The translations under genes were made by a program, and so were the position numbers. Shown one piece after another: positions 15,832 to 25,287 of a DNA stretch of 64,000 nt (position 1 is its first letter; each line of letters begins with the position of its first letter). The DNA lies in the NCBI RefSeq assembly GCF_016757735.1, contig NZ_CP068439.1, positions 3,250,001 to 3,314,000 on the forward strand, in the 5' to 3' direction. Source of the stretch: Aequorivita iocasae. Its GTDB lineage: Bacteria; Bacteroidota; Bacteroidia; Flavobacteriales; Flavobacteriaceae. The notes beneath the pieces are model-generated. The model was not told where the DNA came from. It did not search any database and saw nothing but the letters and a program-made list of their open reading frames with translations.

Positions 15832-17286
15832 TTATTTCTTCGGAATATTTCTCAAGATTTCAAGTACAAACTCCCAATATTTTTGCGCAGATGAGATGCT
15901 TGCGCGTTCATCAGGAGAATGCGCGCCTTTAATGGTTGGCCCAAAGGAAATCATATCCATGTCGGGATAATTCTGACCTAGAATACCACATTCCAAACCA
16001 GCGTGGCAAGCAGCCACATGTGCCTTTTCACCATTCATCTTTTGGTAAAGATCGTCCAAAACCTTTAAAATAGGACTTTCCATATTTGGCGCCCAGCCAG
16101 GGTAATCGCCAGCAAGTTTTACATTGTAGCCCGCAAGTTCAAAAACAGATGTCAAAGCGTTAGCTAATGCTTCTTTGGAAGATTCCACAGAGCTACGTGT
16201 TAAACATTCAATTTTAATAGTTCCATTTTCTGCTGAAACTTTCGCGATATTGTTTGAAGTTTCCACCAAATCGGCGATATCCGGGCTCATTCTATAAACA
16301 CCGTTGTGGGCAGCATTCATAGCGTTTAAAAATATTTTTTGATCATTTTGGCTCATCGCTTGAGAGAAAGTCTCGTTGCTTTTTTCAACAGTTATGGAAA
16401 GATTGGGTTCCAAGCTTTTGTATTCTGAAATGATTGCTGCTTTTATTTTTTCAAAACCAGCAAAAAATTCTTTTTCAGAAGAAACCACGATCTGCGCCAC
16501 ACTTTCCCGAGGAATGGCGTTGCGAAGACTTCCGCCTTCAAGTTTTACCAATTGCATAAAATCTTTTGTTGCAAAAAGCAAGCGGTTCATCAGCTTGTTG
16601 GCGTTGCCCAAACCTTTTATAATGTCCATACCGCTATGGCCCCCATTCAATCCTTTCACTTTAATAGTAAAAGTGGTCGAATTTTCTGGCGCATCTGTTG
16701 AAGTGTAAGTTCCTGTTGCAGTAACATCAACGCCTCCGGCACAGCCCACGCCTATTTCGTCATCTTCTTCGGTATCAAGGTTCAAAAGAATGTCGCCTTT
16801 CAGCAAACCTCCTTTTAACCCTTTTGCACCAGTCATTCCGGTTTCTTCGTCTATTGTAAATAGCGCTTCAATTGCAGGATGCTCAATTTCACTACTTTCA
16901 AGAATCGCCATGATCGTGGCTACCCCCAAGCCGTTGTCGGCGCCAAGGGTAGTTCCCTTAGCACGAACCCAGTCTCCATCAACATACATTTCAATTCCTT
17001 GTGTGTCGAAATTAAAATCGGTATCGTTGTTTTTTTGGTGAACCATATCTAAGTGGCTTTGCAGGACGACCATTTTTCGGTCTTCCATTCCCTTGGTTGC
17101 GGGTTTGCGGATTATCACGTTGCCCACTTCGTCCTCTAGGGTTTTCAAGCCGAGACTTTTTCCGAAATCTTTCATAAACGCAATAACACGTTCCTCCTTT
17201 TTTGAAGGGCGCGGTACGGCGTTCAGATCGGCAAATTTGTTCCAAAGGGCTTTGGGTTTTAAATTTCTTATCGCTTCGTTCATCAT
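15832..17286 (-). CDS. pepD: Aminoacyl-histidine dipeptidase (Xaa-His dipeptidase)
   Basis: A 484-residue M20-family metallopeptidase that cleaves dipeptides such as carnosine-like substrates. Metal-binding segments are present: VLQSHLDMVHQ near residue 74, GADNGLGVATI near 117, the catalytic Glu in IDEETGMTGAKGL near 150 and NLDTEEDDEIGVGCAGG. A dimerisation (lid) domain lies at about 200-390, and the last metal ligand is in FGPTIKGAHSPDE. Two adjacent ATGs at 17286 and 17283 are both possible starts. It is monocistronic with a TAnnTTTG box 19 nt upstream, back to back with the DUF3810 gene. Confidence 0.94.
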   Translation of the reverse strand: MMNEAIRNLKPKALWNKFADLNAVPRPSKKEERVIAFMKDFGKSLGLKTLEDEVGNVIIRKPATKGMEDRKMVVLQSHLDMVHQKNNDTDFNFDTQGIEMYVDGDWVRAKGTTLGADNGLGVATIMAILESSEIEHPAIEALFTIDEETGMTGAKGLKGGLLKGDILLNLDTEEDDEIGVGCAGGVDVTATGTYTSTDAPENSTTFTIKVKGLNGGHSGMDIIKGLGNANKLMNRLLFATKDFMQLVKLEGGSLRNAIPRESVAQIVVSSEKEFFAGFEKIKAAIISEYKSLEPNLSITVEKSNETFSQAMSQNDQKIFLNAMNAAHNGVYRMSPDIADLVETSNNIAKVSAENGTIKIECLTRSSVESSKEALANALTSVFELAGYNVKLAGDYPGWAPNMESPILKVLDDLYQKMNGEKAHVAACHAGLECGILGQNYPDMDMISFGPTIKGAHSPDERASISSAQKYWEFVLEILRNIPKK

Positions 17287-17305
17287 TTTTAAAATTTTAG
17301 GAACA

Positions 17306-17313
17306 CAAAATTA
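17306..17313 (-). promoter_or_regulatory. -7 promoter box for pepD (TAATTTTG)
   Basis: On the minus strand the box reads TAATTTTG, 19 nt before the ATG at 17286. Confidence 0.5.
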
Positions 17314-17360
17314 CCTTTTTTCATCTGCTATAAAAATTATGCGGTGAAAGATTTCCTTCG

Positions 17361-17368
17361 TATGTTTG
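17361..17368 (+). promoter_or_regulatory. -7 promoter box touching the DUF3810 start (TATGTTTG)
   Basis: A full TAnnTTTG match that ends 4 nt before the ATG at 17373. Transcription would begin at about the start codon, giving a leaderless mRNA. Confidence 0.5.
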
Positions 17369-17372
17369 GATT

Positions 17373-18440
17373 ATGGTAAAACGGACCTCAGCTTTCCTCA
17401 CCATTTTCCTGTTTGTGCAGATAATAGCACTTCAGGTTTTAAAGTTTTTCCCAGAATTTGTTGAGAAATATTACAGTCTCGGGATATATCCATGGATTTC
17501 AAAAATTTCGCGTTACATTTTTGGTTGGATCCCCTTTTCTATAGGCGATTTGTTTTATCTGCTCATTGCCATTGTAGCCATCAGGTGGCTTTATAAAAAT
17601 GTGAAACGCCTTAAGAATGATCAAGTGGGTTTTGCCGTAGAGATTTTGGGAGCAGTTTCAGTTGTATATTTTATGTTTCACGTGCTATGGGGATTCAACT
17701 ACTATAGACTTCCCCTGCACAAGTCCCTGCAATTGGAAAGTGATTATACCCCAGAACAATTATTGGAAACCACCAATCGGTTTATAGAAAAAAGCAACAC
17801 CATGCATCGCCAACTTGGTTTTGCCGATAGTCTAAAGATTGAATTGCCCTACACGCAAAAGGAAATGTTCAAGAAGACCTTAAACGGCTATAAAAACTTA
17901 GAAAAAGAGTTTCCGCAACTTGCCTATTCGCCTCGAAGCATCAAAAAAAGTGGTTGGAGTTTGGGGCTTACCTATATGGGCTATAGCGGTTATTTAAATC
18001 CTTTCTCGGGCGAAGCACAGGTTAACAATCTGATGAAAACCTATAAGTTTCCGGTAGTAGCCTGTCACGAGGAAGCCCACCAAATAGGCTATGCTGCAGA
18101 AAACGAAGCCAATTTTATAGCTACGCTTTCCACGCTGCATAATGATGACCCATATATACAATACGCGGGCTATATTTTTACACTTCGGTATTTGATAAAT
18201 GAAGTGGCGCGGCGCGATGAAGCTAAATATGAAGAACTTTTAACTCAAATAAATCCAGGCATTTTGGAAAGCTATAAAGAAATGCGCGATTTTTGGGAAA
18301 GCTACCAAAACCCCTTTGAAAATTTCTCAAAAATGTTTTGGGATAACTTTCTAAAAGCAAACAACCAAAGCCGCGGAATCATGAGTTATGATTATATGGT
18401 GGCTTTGGTCGTTAATTATTTTGAGGATAAGCCGCTGTAA
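17373..18440 (+). CDS. DUF3810 membrane protein with a zinc-protease-like HEEAH motif
   Basis: A 355-residue protein. Three membrane helices occupy about residues 5-25, 45-67 and 85-105, and the rest is a soluble domain. The motif VACHEEAHQIGYAAENEANF at about 229-248 has the HExxH form of zinc metallopeptidases, with a later Glu in AENEANF that could be the third ligand. That makes a membrane-bound metallopeptidase plausible, but activity for DUF3810 is not established. The segment SGWSLGLTYMGYSGYLNPFS before it is conserved in the family. It is monocistronic with a promoter box very close to its start. Confidence 0.88.
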   Translation: MVKRTSAFLTIFLFVQIIALQVLKFFPEFVEKYYSLGIYPWISKISRYIFGWIPFSIGDLFYLLIAIVAIRWLYKNVKRLKNDQVGFAVEILGAVSVVYFMFHVLWGFNYYRLPLHKSLQLESDYTPEQLLETTNRFIEKSNTMHRQLGFADSLKIELPYTQKEMFKKTLNGYKNLEKEFPQLAYSPRSIKKSGWSLGLTYMGYSGYLNPFSGEAQVNNLMKTYKFPVVACHEEAHQIGYAAENEANFIATLSTLHNDDPYIQYAGYIFTLRYLINEVARRDEAKYEELLTQINPGILESYKEMRDFWESYQNPFENFSKMFWDNFLKANNQSRGIMSYDYMVALVVNYFEDKPL

Positions 18441-18467
18441 TTTGAATTTAATAGCGAGATTCAATTT

Positions 18468-19319
18468 CTATTTTTTTACATATTCAGCTTCAGCAGGTTT
18501 TGCAAAAACCTCAGCGTCAAGCATGGTTTCAGTTGCTGTTACCTTATCAAATTTTATATCCATCTTTTCCCCTTTGGGTTTCCCGTTTTCTACGTTCCAC
18601 CACGTAAGCTTTTCAGGTAATAACAACCCATTTACATCTTGCCATTTGTCATATTTAATATAATGATGCCAATCATCACTCTTCTTTTGGTCTTTAAAGG
18701 TTACGGTATATGCCAGCCAGACCATTTTATTGGTATCTGGCTCAAAATATAGTATGTACTCATCTTCAGGTGAATCGCCCACGCCCTTGTCATAGGAAAC
18801 TTTTAAACCATTATACAATTTGCCATCAAGTTCGGTTGGAGCTACAGCTTCATAATTTGTACCTGGGTCTGAAATAATAAAAGGCATTGCATAGAAATAG
18901 AACATCAAATTGTGGTAAAAAACCGGATTGCCTTTATAGCCCAAATCGTGTTTCAGCAACCACACCCCTTTTCCGTCATAACCTATGGACCAATCTTTGG
19001 ATTCAATTTTTGTTTTGCGGTTTGGCAAGGATACGGTGTGGGTTTCATCGCCATTTTTTCCTTTCATTTCAAAACAAAGGTTGTTCATCTTTTTCCAAAG
19101 ATCCAGACCACCGTGGGCGGCAAATACGGTTTGCAATGTTGCGGGATAGGTTTTCTCGGTATTTGTTTGGGTATTCTTTGGATCGCCTCCTTGGGCTTCC
19201 ACTCCCGTTGTGTCAAACTCGGTGCCTGCCACCCGCGGATCTTCGCCCGTATTTTTTTTATCGTTCTTACAAGCGGAAAGTGATGCTAAAAAGATAACCA
19301 AGAGAATTATTTTTTTCAT
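18468..19319 (-). CDS. DUF6503-family lipoprotein
   Basis: A 283-residue lipoprotein with signal MKKIILLVIFLASLSACKND (Cys at 17) and an acidic, low-complexity linker of about 40 residues. The folded part begins QTVFAAHGGLDLWKKMNNLC, which is typical of DUF6503, and continues as a strand-rich domain with DGKGVWLLKHDLGYKG and DEYILYFEPDTNKMVWLAY. Such proteins resemble LolA/LolB-like lipid-binding folds in outline, but that is an inference. It is convergent with the DUF3810 gene. A hairpin beyond its start, at 19348-19378, separates it from the T9SS gene upstream. Function is unknown. Confidence 0.82.
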   Translation of the reverse strand: MKKIILLVIFLASLSACKNDKKNTGEDPRVAGTEFDTTGVEAQGGDPKNTQTNTEKTYPATLQTVFAAHGGLDLWKKMNNLCFEMKGKNGDETHTVSLPNRKTKIESKDWSIGYDGKGVWLLKHDLGYKGNPVFYHNLMFYFYAMPFIISDPGTNYEAVAPTELDGKLYNGLKVSYDKGVGDSPEDEYILYFEPDTNKMVWLAYTVTFKDQKKSDDWHHYIKYDKWQDVNGLLLPEKLTWWNVENGKPKGEKMDIKFDKVTATETMLDAEVFAKPAEAEYVKK

Positions 19320-19347
19320 AGTAATTGGTTTTTAGTTGTTTAAAAGT

Positions 19348-19378
19348 AAAAAAGCTTCCCGTGGCGGAGAAGCTTTTT
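19348..19378 (-). terminator. Terminator-like hairpin following the minus-strand T9SS gene
   Basis: AAAAAGCTTC and GAAGCTTTTT form a 10-bp stem with a 10-nt loop. It lies downstream of the gene ending at 19430 and upstream of the DUF6503 gene on the minus strand. Confidence 0.7.
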
Positions 19379-19429
19379 AGAAAGGTTTATGATTTTTAAG
19401 CCTTCAGCAGTAGGCTCTATGCCGTAAGC

Positions 19430-22336
19430 TTAATTCTTCAAAAGCTTTTTTACAACTGAATTTCCTTCGGAAGAAATCTTAACGAAATAAACACCGTTTT
19501 CTAACGAAGAAACATTCATCGTCAACATTCCGTTCTGCGGAATTATTTTTTCCGTTAGCAATACTTTACCTTGAATGTCATACAATGAAATTGTTGTTTC
19601 CGAAACCATTTGTGATGATTGGACTGTAATCGTTTCAGACGTTGGGTTTGGATAAATATTTAAATCATCAAAGGCAAAAGAATTCATCGAAAGAAAAACC
19701 TCTTCATCTAGAAAATCAGGAATGCCATTTGTGTTTGTATCATCGTCAATTGGGTTTCCGTTGTTGTTGTAATCTTCATCAATTGTCAATGTTCCATCAC
19801 CATCATCGTCATTGTCCAGATAATTTTCAATGGTGTCGCCATCGGTGTCTATATAAACATAGCTAGGTGCAACGCCAGCACCTATTCCGGTTGTTTCATC
19901 AATTGTTTGCACGGTGTCGCCATCGTCATCAGAATCGTAGTAATTAGGAATTCCATCTCCGTCAGTATCATCGTCTGCCAGATTACTATTGCCGTTCAAA
20001 TCTTCTTCAAGATTAGTAATTCCATCTTGATCATAATCCAGAGTTATTATGTCCACATTAAAATTATTATTCAACCATGAAATATCCAAAGTACCGTTAA
20101 TTATATAATCGTCAACACCATCGCCATCCATATCAGCAAAAATCATATCGAGTACATAATCGCGTTCTATATAACAAAATAGCTCGTCGTCAATTAATGT
20201 TTCTTCATTTCCAAATGTCCCATCTGAGTCTTGTAAAAAATAGGTAACAGCGCTATTGTAGGTTTGAAGTACCACATCGATATAGCCATTATAGTCAATA
20301 TCCTTAAAATAGGTTTTAGGTAAATTGAAGTTAGAGTTTAACACAAAGATTTCTTGGGCTGGAGAGAAAGAATTAGTGCCAAGGTTATAACTTATCATTA
20401 AAACATTTCGGGATGGATATTGTAAGCGTGTAGTGAAGAGTATATCTTTAAGCCCATTCATATCATAATCTAAAAATTTCACGTAATATACATTTGGTCC
20501 TGAAATAATGGTTTGATTGATATAGTTATATATGTCAATACTTGAGTACACTTTTAGTTCATTATTGTTGAGGGTAAAATAATCCAAAATACCATCATTA
20601 TTTAAATCTTCATAAACAAAGCCCTGTGAACTAAAATTACCAAAATAACCTTCATCTGTAAAATTTCCCGCACCATCATTTATAAGACCCAATGAAAGAA
20701 TATCGATATCTCCATCTCCTTCATAATCCTGCACGGTGATATAATTTGACGGTTTATCCAGAATTTGAACTGTTTCACTGCCATCCGTAAATCGGTAATA
20801 AATTGCTGTTTGGGAGGAACTAATCGGTTTTATGAGATCCATAATTCCATTTCCATCAAAATCTGCCACTTGAAAATTTTGATTATATACAAATGTTTTC
20901 TTTGAAAATAACTTTGGGTTCAAAAAAGCACCATTTCCCATGTTTTGGTACAGTAAGTAGAAAGAACCGCTTCGCAACACCATATCATTATCGCCGTCAC
21001 TATCAACATCTTTAATTAAAAAATAATACTCATCAATAACCATTGCATCCCTTCCCCAAGCTACAATTATATCACCTAGGATAATTTCTCCATTATCATC
21101 CAATGTACTCCATAATATATTGTTTGAATGCCAAGTTGAATGTTTACTTAAGATATCGATTTTACCATCTGTGTTTATATCAATGCATTCCATAATTTCA
21201 TTTCCCAGAAATGGATTAAAAGACAGGAGATGTGCAACCAAACTTCCATTATCATTTTCAATCAGACTGCTCTCGCTGCCTATATGAATTATGTCATCAT
21301 CACCATCGCCATCAAAGTCGCCGGTTTTAAATTTAACAGAACTTTGGATTGGAAGATTGGCAATAGGCAAAGGCTGCTTGGCATCAAAGTGATCTGTCAT
21401 TCCTAAAGAACCATTATTGTGATAGTATTCATAACCTATTTGGGGATCGGGATTAGCGCCATAGGTAATTATATCAGGCCTATCATCCCCATCAACATCT
21501 ATTACCGAATATAGTACGCTTTGTGAAACTGAAGTAAATTTATATGAGTTTGCAGAATAATCTATAATACCATTATCATTGGGAATCACGAGAATTTTAA
21601 CTTCTCCGGTGCTAATATTGCGATTGGAGACCGCAAAAAAATCTTTAAAACCATCACTATTTATATCAACTGCTTTTAAATCACTATAATTCACTTGAGA
21701 ACTTATGACACTAAATGTCGGCGCAGAAAAATTACCATTATAAATATGTTTTAATTGATATATCCTTCCCAAATACATAAAGGCTATATCTATATCCCCA
21801 TCATTTTCAAAATCGAACGACAACATATCAATTGCAACAGTTCCATTTACAATGGTATTCGAACGGAAAATTTCAGTACTCATTTGAAACGTTCCATCCC
21901 CATTGTTACGAAAGAACTCAATAACATATCGTTGCAAGATAAATGAGGGAGCATTAGGATCTGGAGTGTCGTATTCAATTGAAACAGTAATATCTACATC
22001 TCCATCATTGTCATAATCAGCTGTATTAATTTGGAATATTTTTGAATTTACATATTCGCTAGTGTTTACATATTCCTTAATTAAATGATCGGTTTCAAAA
22101 GCACCTTTACCATCATTATTTGCCCATACTAACTTTTTATTGCCAAAAAAACAGTCTAAATCATTATCTGAAGTAATTTTGACTACATCATTAAACCCGT
22201 CATTATTAAAATCCGAGAATGCTACTACATCCTCTGGTCGCAAATCTTCCAAAATATTACGATCGGAATGAGTTAATTGAGCAAACAGTAAATTGTTTAT
22301 AAAGACAAATACTATAATAAGTAATAAATTTTTCAT
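19430..22336 (-). CDS. Large secreted VCBS/FG-GAP repeat protein with T9SS type A sorting domain
   Basis: A 968-residue exported protein. Signal peptide at 1-19 (MKNLLLIIVFVFINNLLFAQ). Most of the chain is made of FG-GAP/VCBS-type repeats with calcium-loop motifs such as DFNNDGFNDVVKI, DYDNDGDVDITVS and DFDGDGDDDIIHI, expected to fold as one or two beta-propellers. Residues about 775-875 are Asp-rich thrombospondin-type-3-like calcium repeats (DTDGDGIPNYYDSDDDGD). The end is a T9SS type A sorting domain (LNIYPNPTSETITV to NSVVKKLLKN). It should be secreted through type IX and attached to the surface or released. Its last 224 bp nearly match those of the upstream neighbour gene. Confidence 0.93.
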   Translation of the reverse strand: MKNLLLIIVFVFINNLLFAQLTHSDRNILEDLRPEDVVAFSDFNNDGFNDVVKITSDNDLDCFFGNKKLVWANNDGKGAFETDHLIKEYVNTSEYVNSKIFQINTADYDNDGDVDITVSIEYDTPDPNAPSFILQRYVIEFFRNNGDGTFQMSTEIFRSNTIVNGTVAIDMLSFDFENDGDIDIAFMYLGRIYQLKHIYNGNFSAPTFSVISSQVNYSDLKAVDINSDGFKDFFAVSNRNISTGEVKILVIPNDNGIIDYSANSYKFTSVSQSVLYSVIDVDGDDRPDIITYGANPDPQIGYEYYHNNGSLGMTDHFDAKQPLPIANLPIQSSVKFKTGDFDGDGDDDIIHIGSESSLIENDNGSLVAHLLSFNPFLGNEIMECIDINTDGKIDILSKHSTWHSNNILWSTLDDNGEIILGDIIVAWGRDAMVIDEYYFLIKDVDSDGDNDMVLRSGSFYLLYQNMGNGAFLNPKLFSKKTFVYNQNFQVADFDGNGIMDLIKPISSSQTAIYYRFTDGSETVQILDKPSNYITVQDYEGDGDIDILSLGLINDGAGNFTDEGYFGNFSSQGFVYEDLNNDGILDYFTLNNNELKVYSSIDIYNYINQTIISGPNVYYVKFLDYDMNGLKDILFTTRLQYPSRNVLMISYNLGTNSFSPAQEIFVLNSNFNLPKTYFKDIDYNGYIDVVLQTYNSAVTYFLQDSDGTFGNEETLIDDELFCYIERDYVLDMIFADMDGDGVDDYIINGTLDISWLNNNFNVDIITLDYDQDGITNLEEDLNGNSNLADDDTDGDGIPNYYDSDDDGDTVQTIDETTGIGAGVAPSYVYIDTDGDTIENYLDNDDDGDGTLTIDEDYNNNGNPIDDDTNTNGIPDFLDEEVFLSMNSFAFDDLNIYPNPTSETITVQSSQMVSETTISLYDIQGKVLLTEKIIPQNGMLTMNVSSLENGVYFVKISSEGNSVVKKLLKN
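19470..19693 (-). repeat. Duplicated sorting-domain sequence, copy 1 (224 bp, gap-free)
   Basis: Aligns without gaps to 22479-22702. The first 143 bp (19470-19612) are identical by eye, and about 8 mismatches follow in the remainder. It encodes most of the T9SS type A domain of this gene. Confidence 0.9.
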
Positions 22337-22438
22337 TTGTTATTATTTGAATTAAAAAAATAATTTTTGAAATTTTAAGATAATATTAAAACTAAATTTA
22401 TAAAGATCGAAGCTCTCCTAAGTATGTTTTAACTCTGT

Positions 22439-24484
22439 TTAATTTTTTATCAATTTCTTTATAACATTATTCTCTTCCGAAGAAATCTTAACGAAATAAA
22501 CACCGTTTTCTAACGAAGAAACATTCATCGTCAACATTCCGTTCTGCGGAATTATTTTTTCCGTTAGCAATACTTTACCTTGAATGTCATACAATGAAAT
22601 TGTTGTTTCCGAAACCATTTGCGATGATTGAACGGTAATGGTTTTATACGTTGGGTTGGGGTAAATATTTAAATCATCAAAGGCAAAAGAATTCATCGAA
22701 AGGATTTCATCTGTTTCAATTTCAAAAGAAGTTTCAGTAAAGCAATTTGTCTCTACATTTTCCACTTTCACAAAAATAGTTTGCGGATTTATAAAGTTTA
22801 TATAGTTTGAGGGATCGAGAATTAGAATATTATTCTGCAAATCCAGTTCAGTTGAGAAATAAGAAACAATATGTTCTGAAGGGTCTAACCCCGCAAGCAT
22901 TACGGCGTTATTTAGTGTAAGGTTAAAAATTGCAAAACCATCGCCATCACCTTCATCTATGAAAATATCATTGGGCTGGGCTATTTCCGGATAGTTATTT
23001 ATTACCAAAGGAAGTGTTACAACTGCAAAACTGCTTTCATCAGAATTCACGACTCTGGCGAAAACCTCATCAAAAAAAGGACTATCATTAATATAAGGAT
23101 CGGAAAGCACATTCAGGTTGTTTTCGGCATCTGTAGCTGACGAATGGTATGTAATGGTTAGGCTTGGATCGCCCAATGCTATATCTGAATCTGCTTGATG
23201 TAATTGAAAACTTGTAAAACCATCATTGTCGGTATCGCAAACTACTAAGGCATCGGGGTTTTGGTTAACAACAATTGGAGATACTGAGATTAAAATTTCA
23301 AAATCATTGTTAGTGCCGTCTGTTTCAGAAATAGATCCATCGGCATTAATAGTAGCCTTTAAAGAAAAATTTGATGGTGTTCCAATTGGAAGTGCTATGG
23401 TCGCAACTTCACTAATTGTTCCACCTATTGGTACAATTTGATTGGTTTGTACTGTTCCAAACTCAACACCATCTGCATAAAAAGTGATGGGCACGCCAGA
23501 AGGTAAGATAGCTGTGCTGTTTACGTTACTTACCGTGTAGGTTATCTGTATCTGGTCTTGTTGTGGAAAAGCTGTGGCGCCATCTATTACAATGGTTGGG
23601 TCGGGCAATTCAGAATTTACAACGGTTATTATATTGTTTATCATTATAAAATCCTGTTGCGAGCTAAGTTGTATAGCCATACTGGTATCGCCAGGCTGAA
23701 CAATTCCAATTAAATCATAATAATCCATATCCATATTAAACAGTTGGTTGGAATTTGTGTAACTGTTCGTGCTATTAAAAGCATTTATTCCTGGATTTAG
23801 TGGAGGATTATCAATTAGCACATTATTGATAAACAAACTTTCACCATTTGCTATTGCCGCATCGCCTTCCCACGCTAAAAAGCCAATTTTTGCCAATAGA
23901 TCACTTGATATATCTATATTGTTAAGAATTATATTTAGCGTAGTGTTGTTGATTGAAACAGATTCCAAACCGTCAAAAACAGCAATTTGATTCAACAATA
24001 ATGCGGGATCTTCAAACACAACAATAATAGACCACCCGCCGTAATTGGTGCCGCAATAAGTGGGTAAAGTGCCAGAAATATCCATATCAGAAAATGTATA
24101 AGTTCCATTGCCATGAGCCTCTACAATAGATGTAACATCAGCATAAGCTGCGAAGTAAGGCAAACCGTTATTCACATGCGAAAATGTTCTCTGTGCAGAA
24201 ACATCAATTCCATTCAATTTTACATCAAAATCGCCCGCTGCAGAACCAGACCAATATAACATTGCGGAAACCAAGGTTTGGCTAGGCAATAAAGTTAAAT
24301 TTGCACTGCTTTCGGTTAGAATTGTGCAAAATCCTCCACCATTATTATTCTCACCTTCATTGAGCGTATTTCCAACAGCAATATAATCGTACCGACCGTT
24401 TAATTGACGGAATTGCTGAATCTGTTGTGCAAAAAACGAAAAGGAAAAAAGACCAAAGACCAATGGTAGAAGTAAGTTTTTCAT
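22439..24484 (-). CDS. Secreted CARDB-like protein with T9SS type A sorting domain
   Basis: An exported protein of 681 residues if it starts at 24484; the frame is open to 24517, but this ATG places the signal peptide (MKNLLLPLVFGLFSFSFFAQ) at the N-terminus. The next 230 residues form a beta-rich domain with LVSAMLYWSGSAAGDFDVKL and YCGTNYGGWSIIVVFEDPAL. A CARDB-like domain lies around residues 290-400 (TITYTVSN-type strands and SISETDGTNNDFEI). A third strand-rich region precedes the C-terminal type A sorting domain (LNIYPNPTYKTITV to NNVIKKLIKN). No enzyme motif is seen. It is the upstream member of a tandem pair of T9SS cargo genes. Confidence 0.9.
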   Translation of the reverse strand: MKNLLLPLVFGLFSFSFFAQQIQQFRQLNGRYDYIAVGNTLNEGENNNGGGFCTILTESSANLTLLPSQTLVSAMLYWSGSAAGDFDVKLNGIDVSAQRTFSHVNNGLPYFAAYADVTSIVEAHGNGTYTFSDMDISGTLPTYCGTNYGGWSIIVVFEDPALLLNQIAVFDGLESVSINNTTLNIILNNIDISSDLLAKIGFLAWEGDAAIANGESLFINNVLIDNPPLNPGINAFNSTNSYTNSNQLFNMDMDYYDLIGIVQPGDTSMAIQLSSQQDFIMINNIITVVNSELPDPTIVIDGATAFPQQDQIQITYTVSNVNSTAILPSGVPITFYADGVEFGTVQTNQIVPIGGTISEVATIALPIGTPSNFSLKATINADGSISETDGTNNDFEILISVSPIVVNQNPDALVVCDTDNDGFTSFQLHQADSDIALGDPSLTITYHSSATDAENNLNVLSDPYINDSPFFDEVFARVVNSDESSFAVVTLPLVINNYPEIAQPNDIFIDEGDGDGFAIFNLTLNNAVMLAGLDPSEHIVSYFSTELDLQNNILILDPSNYINFINPQTIFVKVENVETNCFTETSFEIETDEILSMNSFAFDDLNIYPNPTYKTITVQSSQMVSETTISLYDIQGKVLLTEKIIPQNGMLTMNVSSLENGVYFVKISSEENNVIKKLIKN
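22479..22702 (-). repeat. Duplicated sorting-domain sequence, copy 2 (224 bp, gap-free)
   Basis: The partner of 19470-19693, at a constant offset of 3009 bp. It is identical over its first 143 bp (22479-22621). Confidence 0.9.
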
Positions 24485-24603
24485 CAATAATTTTTTTTCC
24501 GCAAGATATAAAAACATTCCAAAGCATTAAGAAAAATTTAACTTTTGCGCTTACTATTTGATTCATTGTCAATTTTTCCCTAATCTTGTCTTTAAAAAAA
24601 CAA

Positions 24604-25287
24604 ATGAAACAGACCCTATTCAAACTTTTGCTTTTAGCAATTATGGTTTTATTTACGGCATGCCTGGGAGATGATGTGGACATTGATAACAACCGCCGCA
24701 TTTTGGTAAAAGGGAAAATTGTGGACAAAGAAGGCAATCCGTTGCCCGATATTATTATTGTAACGAGTGCTAATAGCGATCCATTGGGGCAAACCCAAAG
24801 TGATGCATCCGGAAATTTTCGACTTATTTCTTTAGATGAGGAATTTGACCCTTTGGATGTTTTCATTAATATAGATCCCTACTTTTCCTTAAATGTGGAT
24901 TACGATTATTCTAGCCTTGCATATCGGTCATCGGTTCACAACGATAGACTTTTATATGATTTGGGGACAATAATTCTTGGGGATAAGGCAGAACTTAATC
25001 TCACTTTCAATAATTTGTTAGGTGATGAAAATACTCTGAGTTATACAATAAAGTATACCCCTGCCAACTGCGAGCTTCCTTTAAATGTAGCCAATTCGCC
25101 TGACAATTGTGATCTTGCCGCTATACGTGAAGGAAACCTGAGCCCAATTTCAGAAAACACAACAGTCTCCATTGAAAGTATTTTAAGAACTACAGTCCTT
25201 TTGGAATATTCCCTAAACTTTGAACCTGTGCAAACCATTGAAATTCCCTTAACCAACTTAGATACAAATTATGTATTCGAATATTAG
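24604..25287 (+). CDS. Lipoprotein with carboxypeptidase-regulatory-like domain
   Basis: A 227-residue lipoprotein. The ATG at 24604 puts the signal first: MKQTLFKLLLLAIMVLFTAC, with the acylated Cys at residue 20. Residues about 34-110 form a carboxypeptidase-regulatory-like (transthyretin-type) domain: VKGKIVDKEGNPLPDIIIVT and then SDASGNFRLISLD. The C-terminal half is strand-rich with no motif I recognise. It overlaps the next gene by 17 nt, so the two are probably made together as a surface lipoprotein plus outer-membrane barrel pair. The role is unknown. Confidence 0.85.
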   Translation: MKQTLFKLLLLAIMVLFTACLGDDVDIDNNRRILVKGKIVDKEGNPLPDIIIVTSANSDPLGQTQSDASGNFRLISLDEEFDPLDVFINIDPYFSLNVDYDYSSLAYRSSVHNDRLLYDLGTIILGDKAELNLTFNNLLGDENTLSYTIKYTPANCELPLNVANSPDNCDLAAIREGNLSPISENTTVSIESILRTTVLLEYSLNFEPVQTIEIPLTNLDTNYVFEY

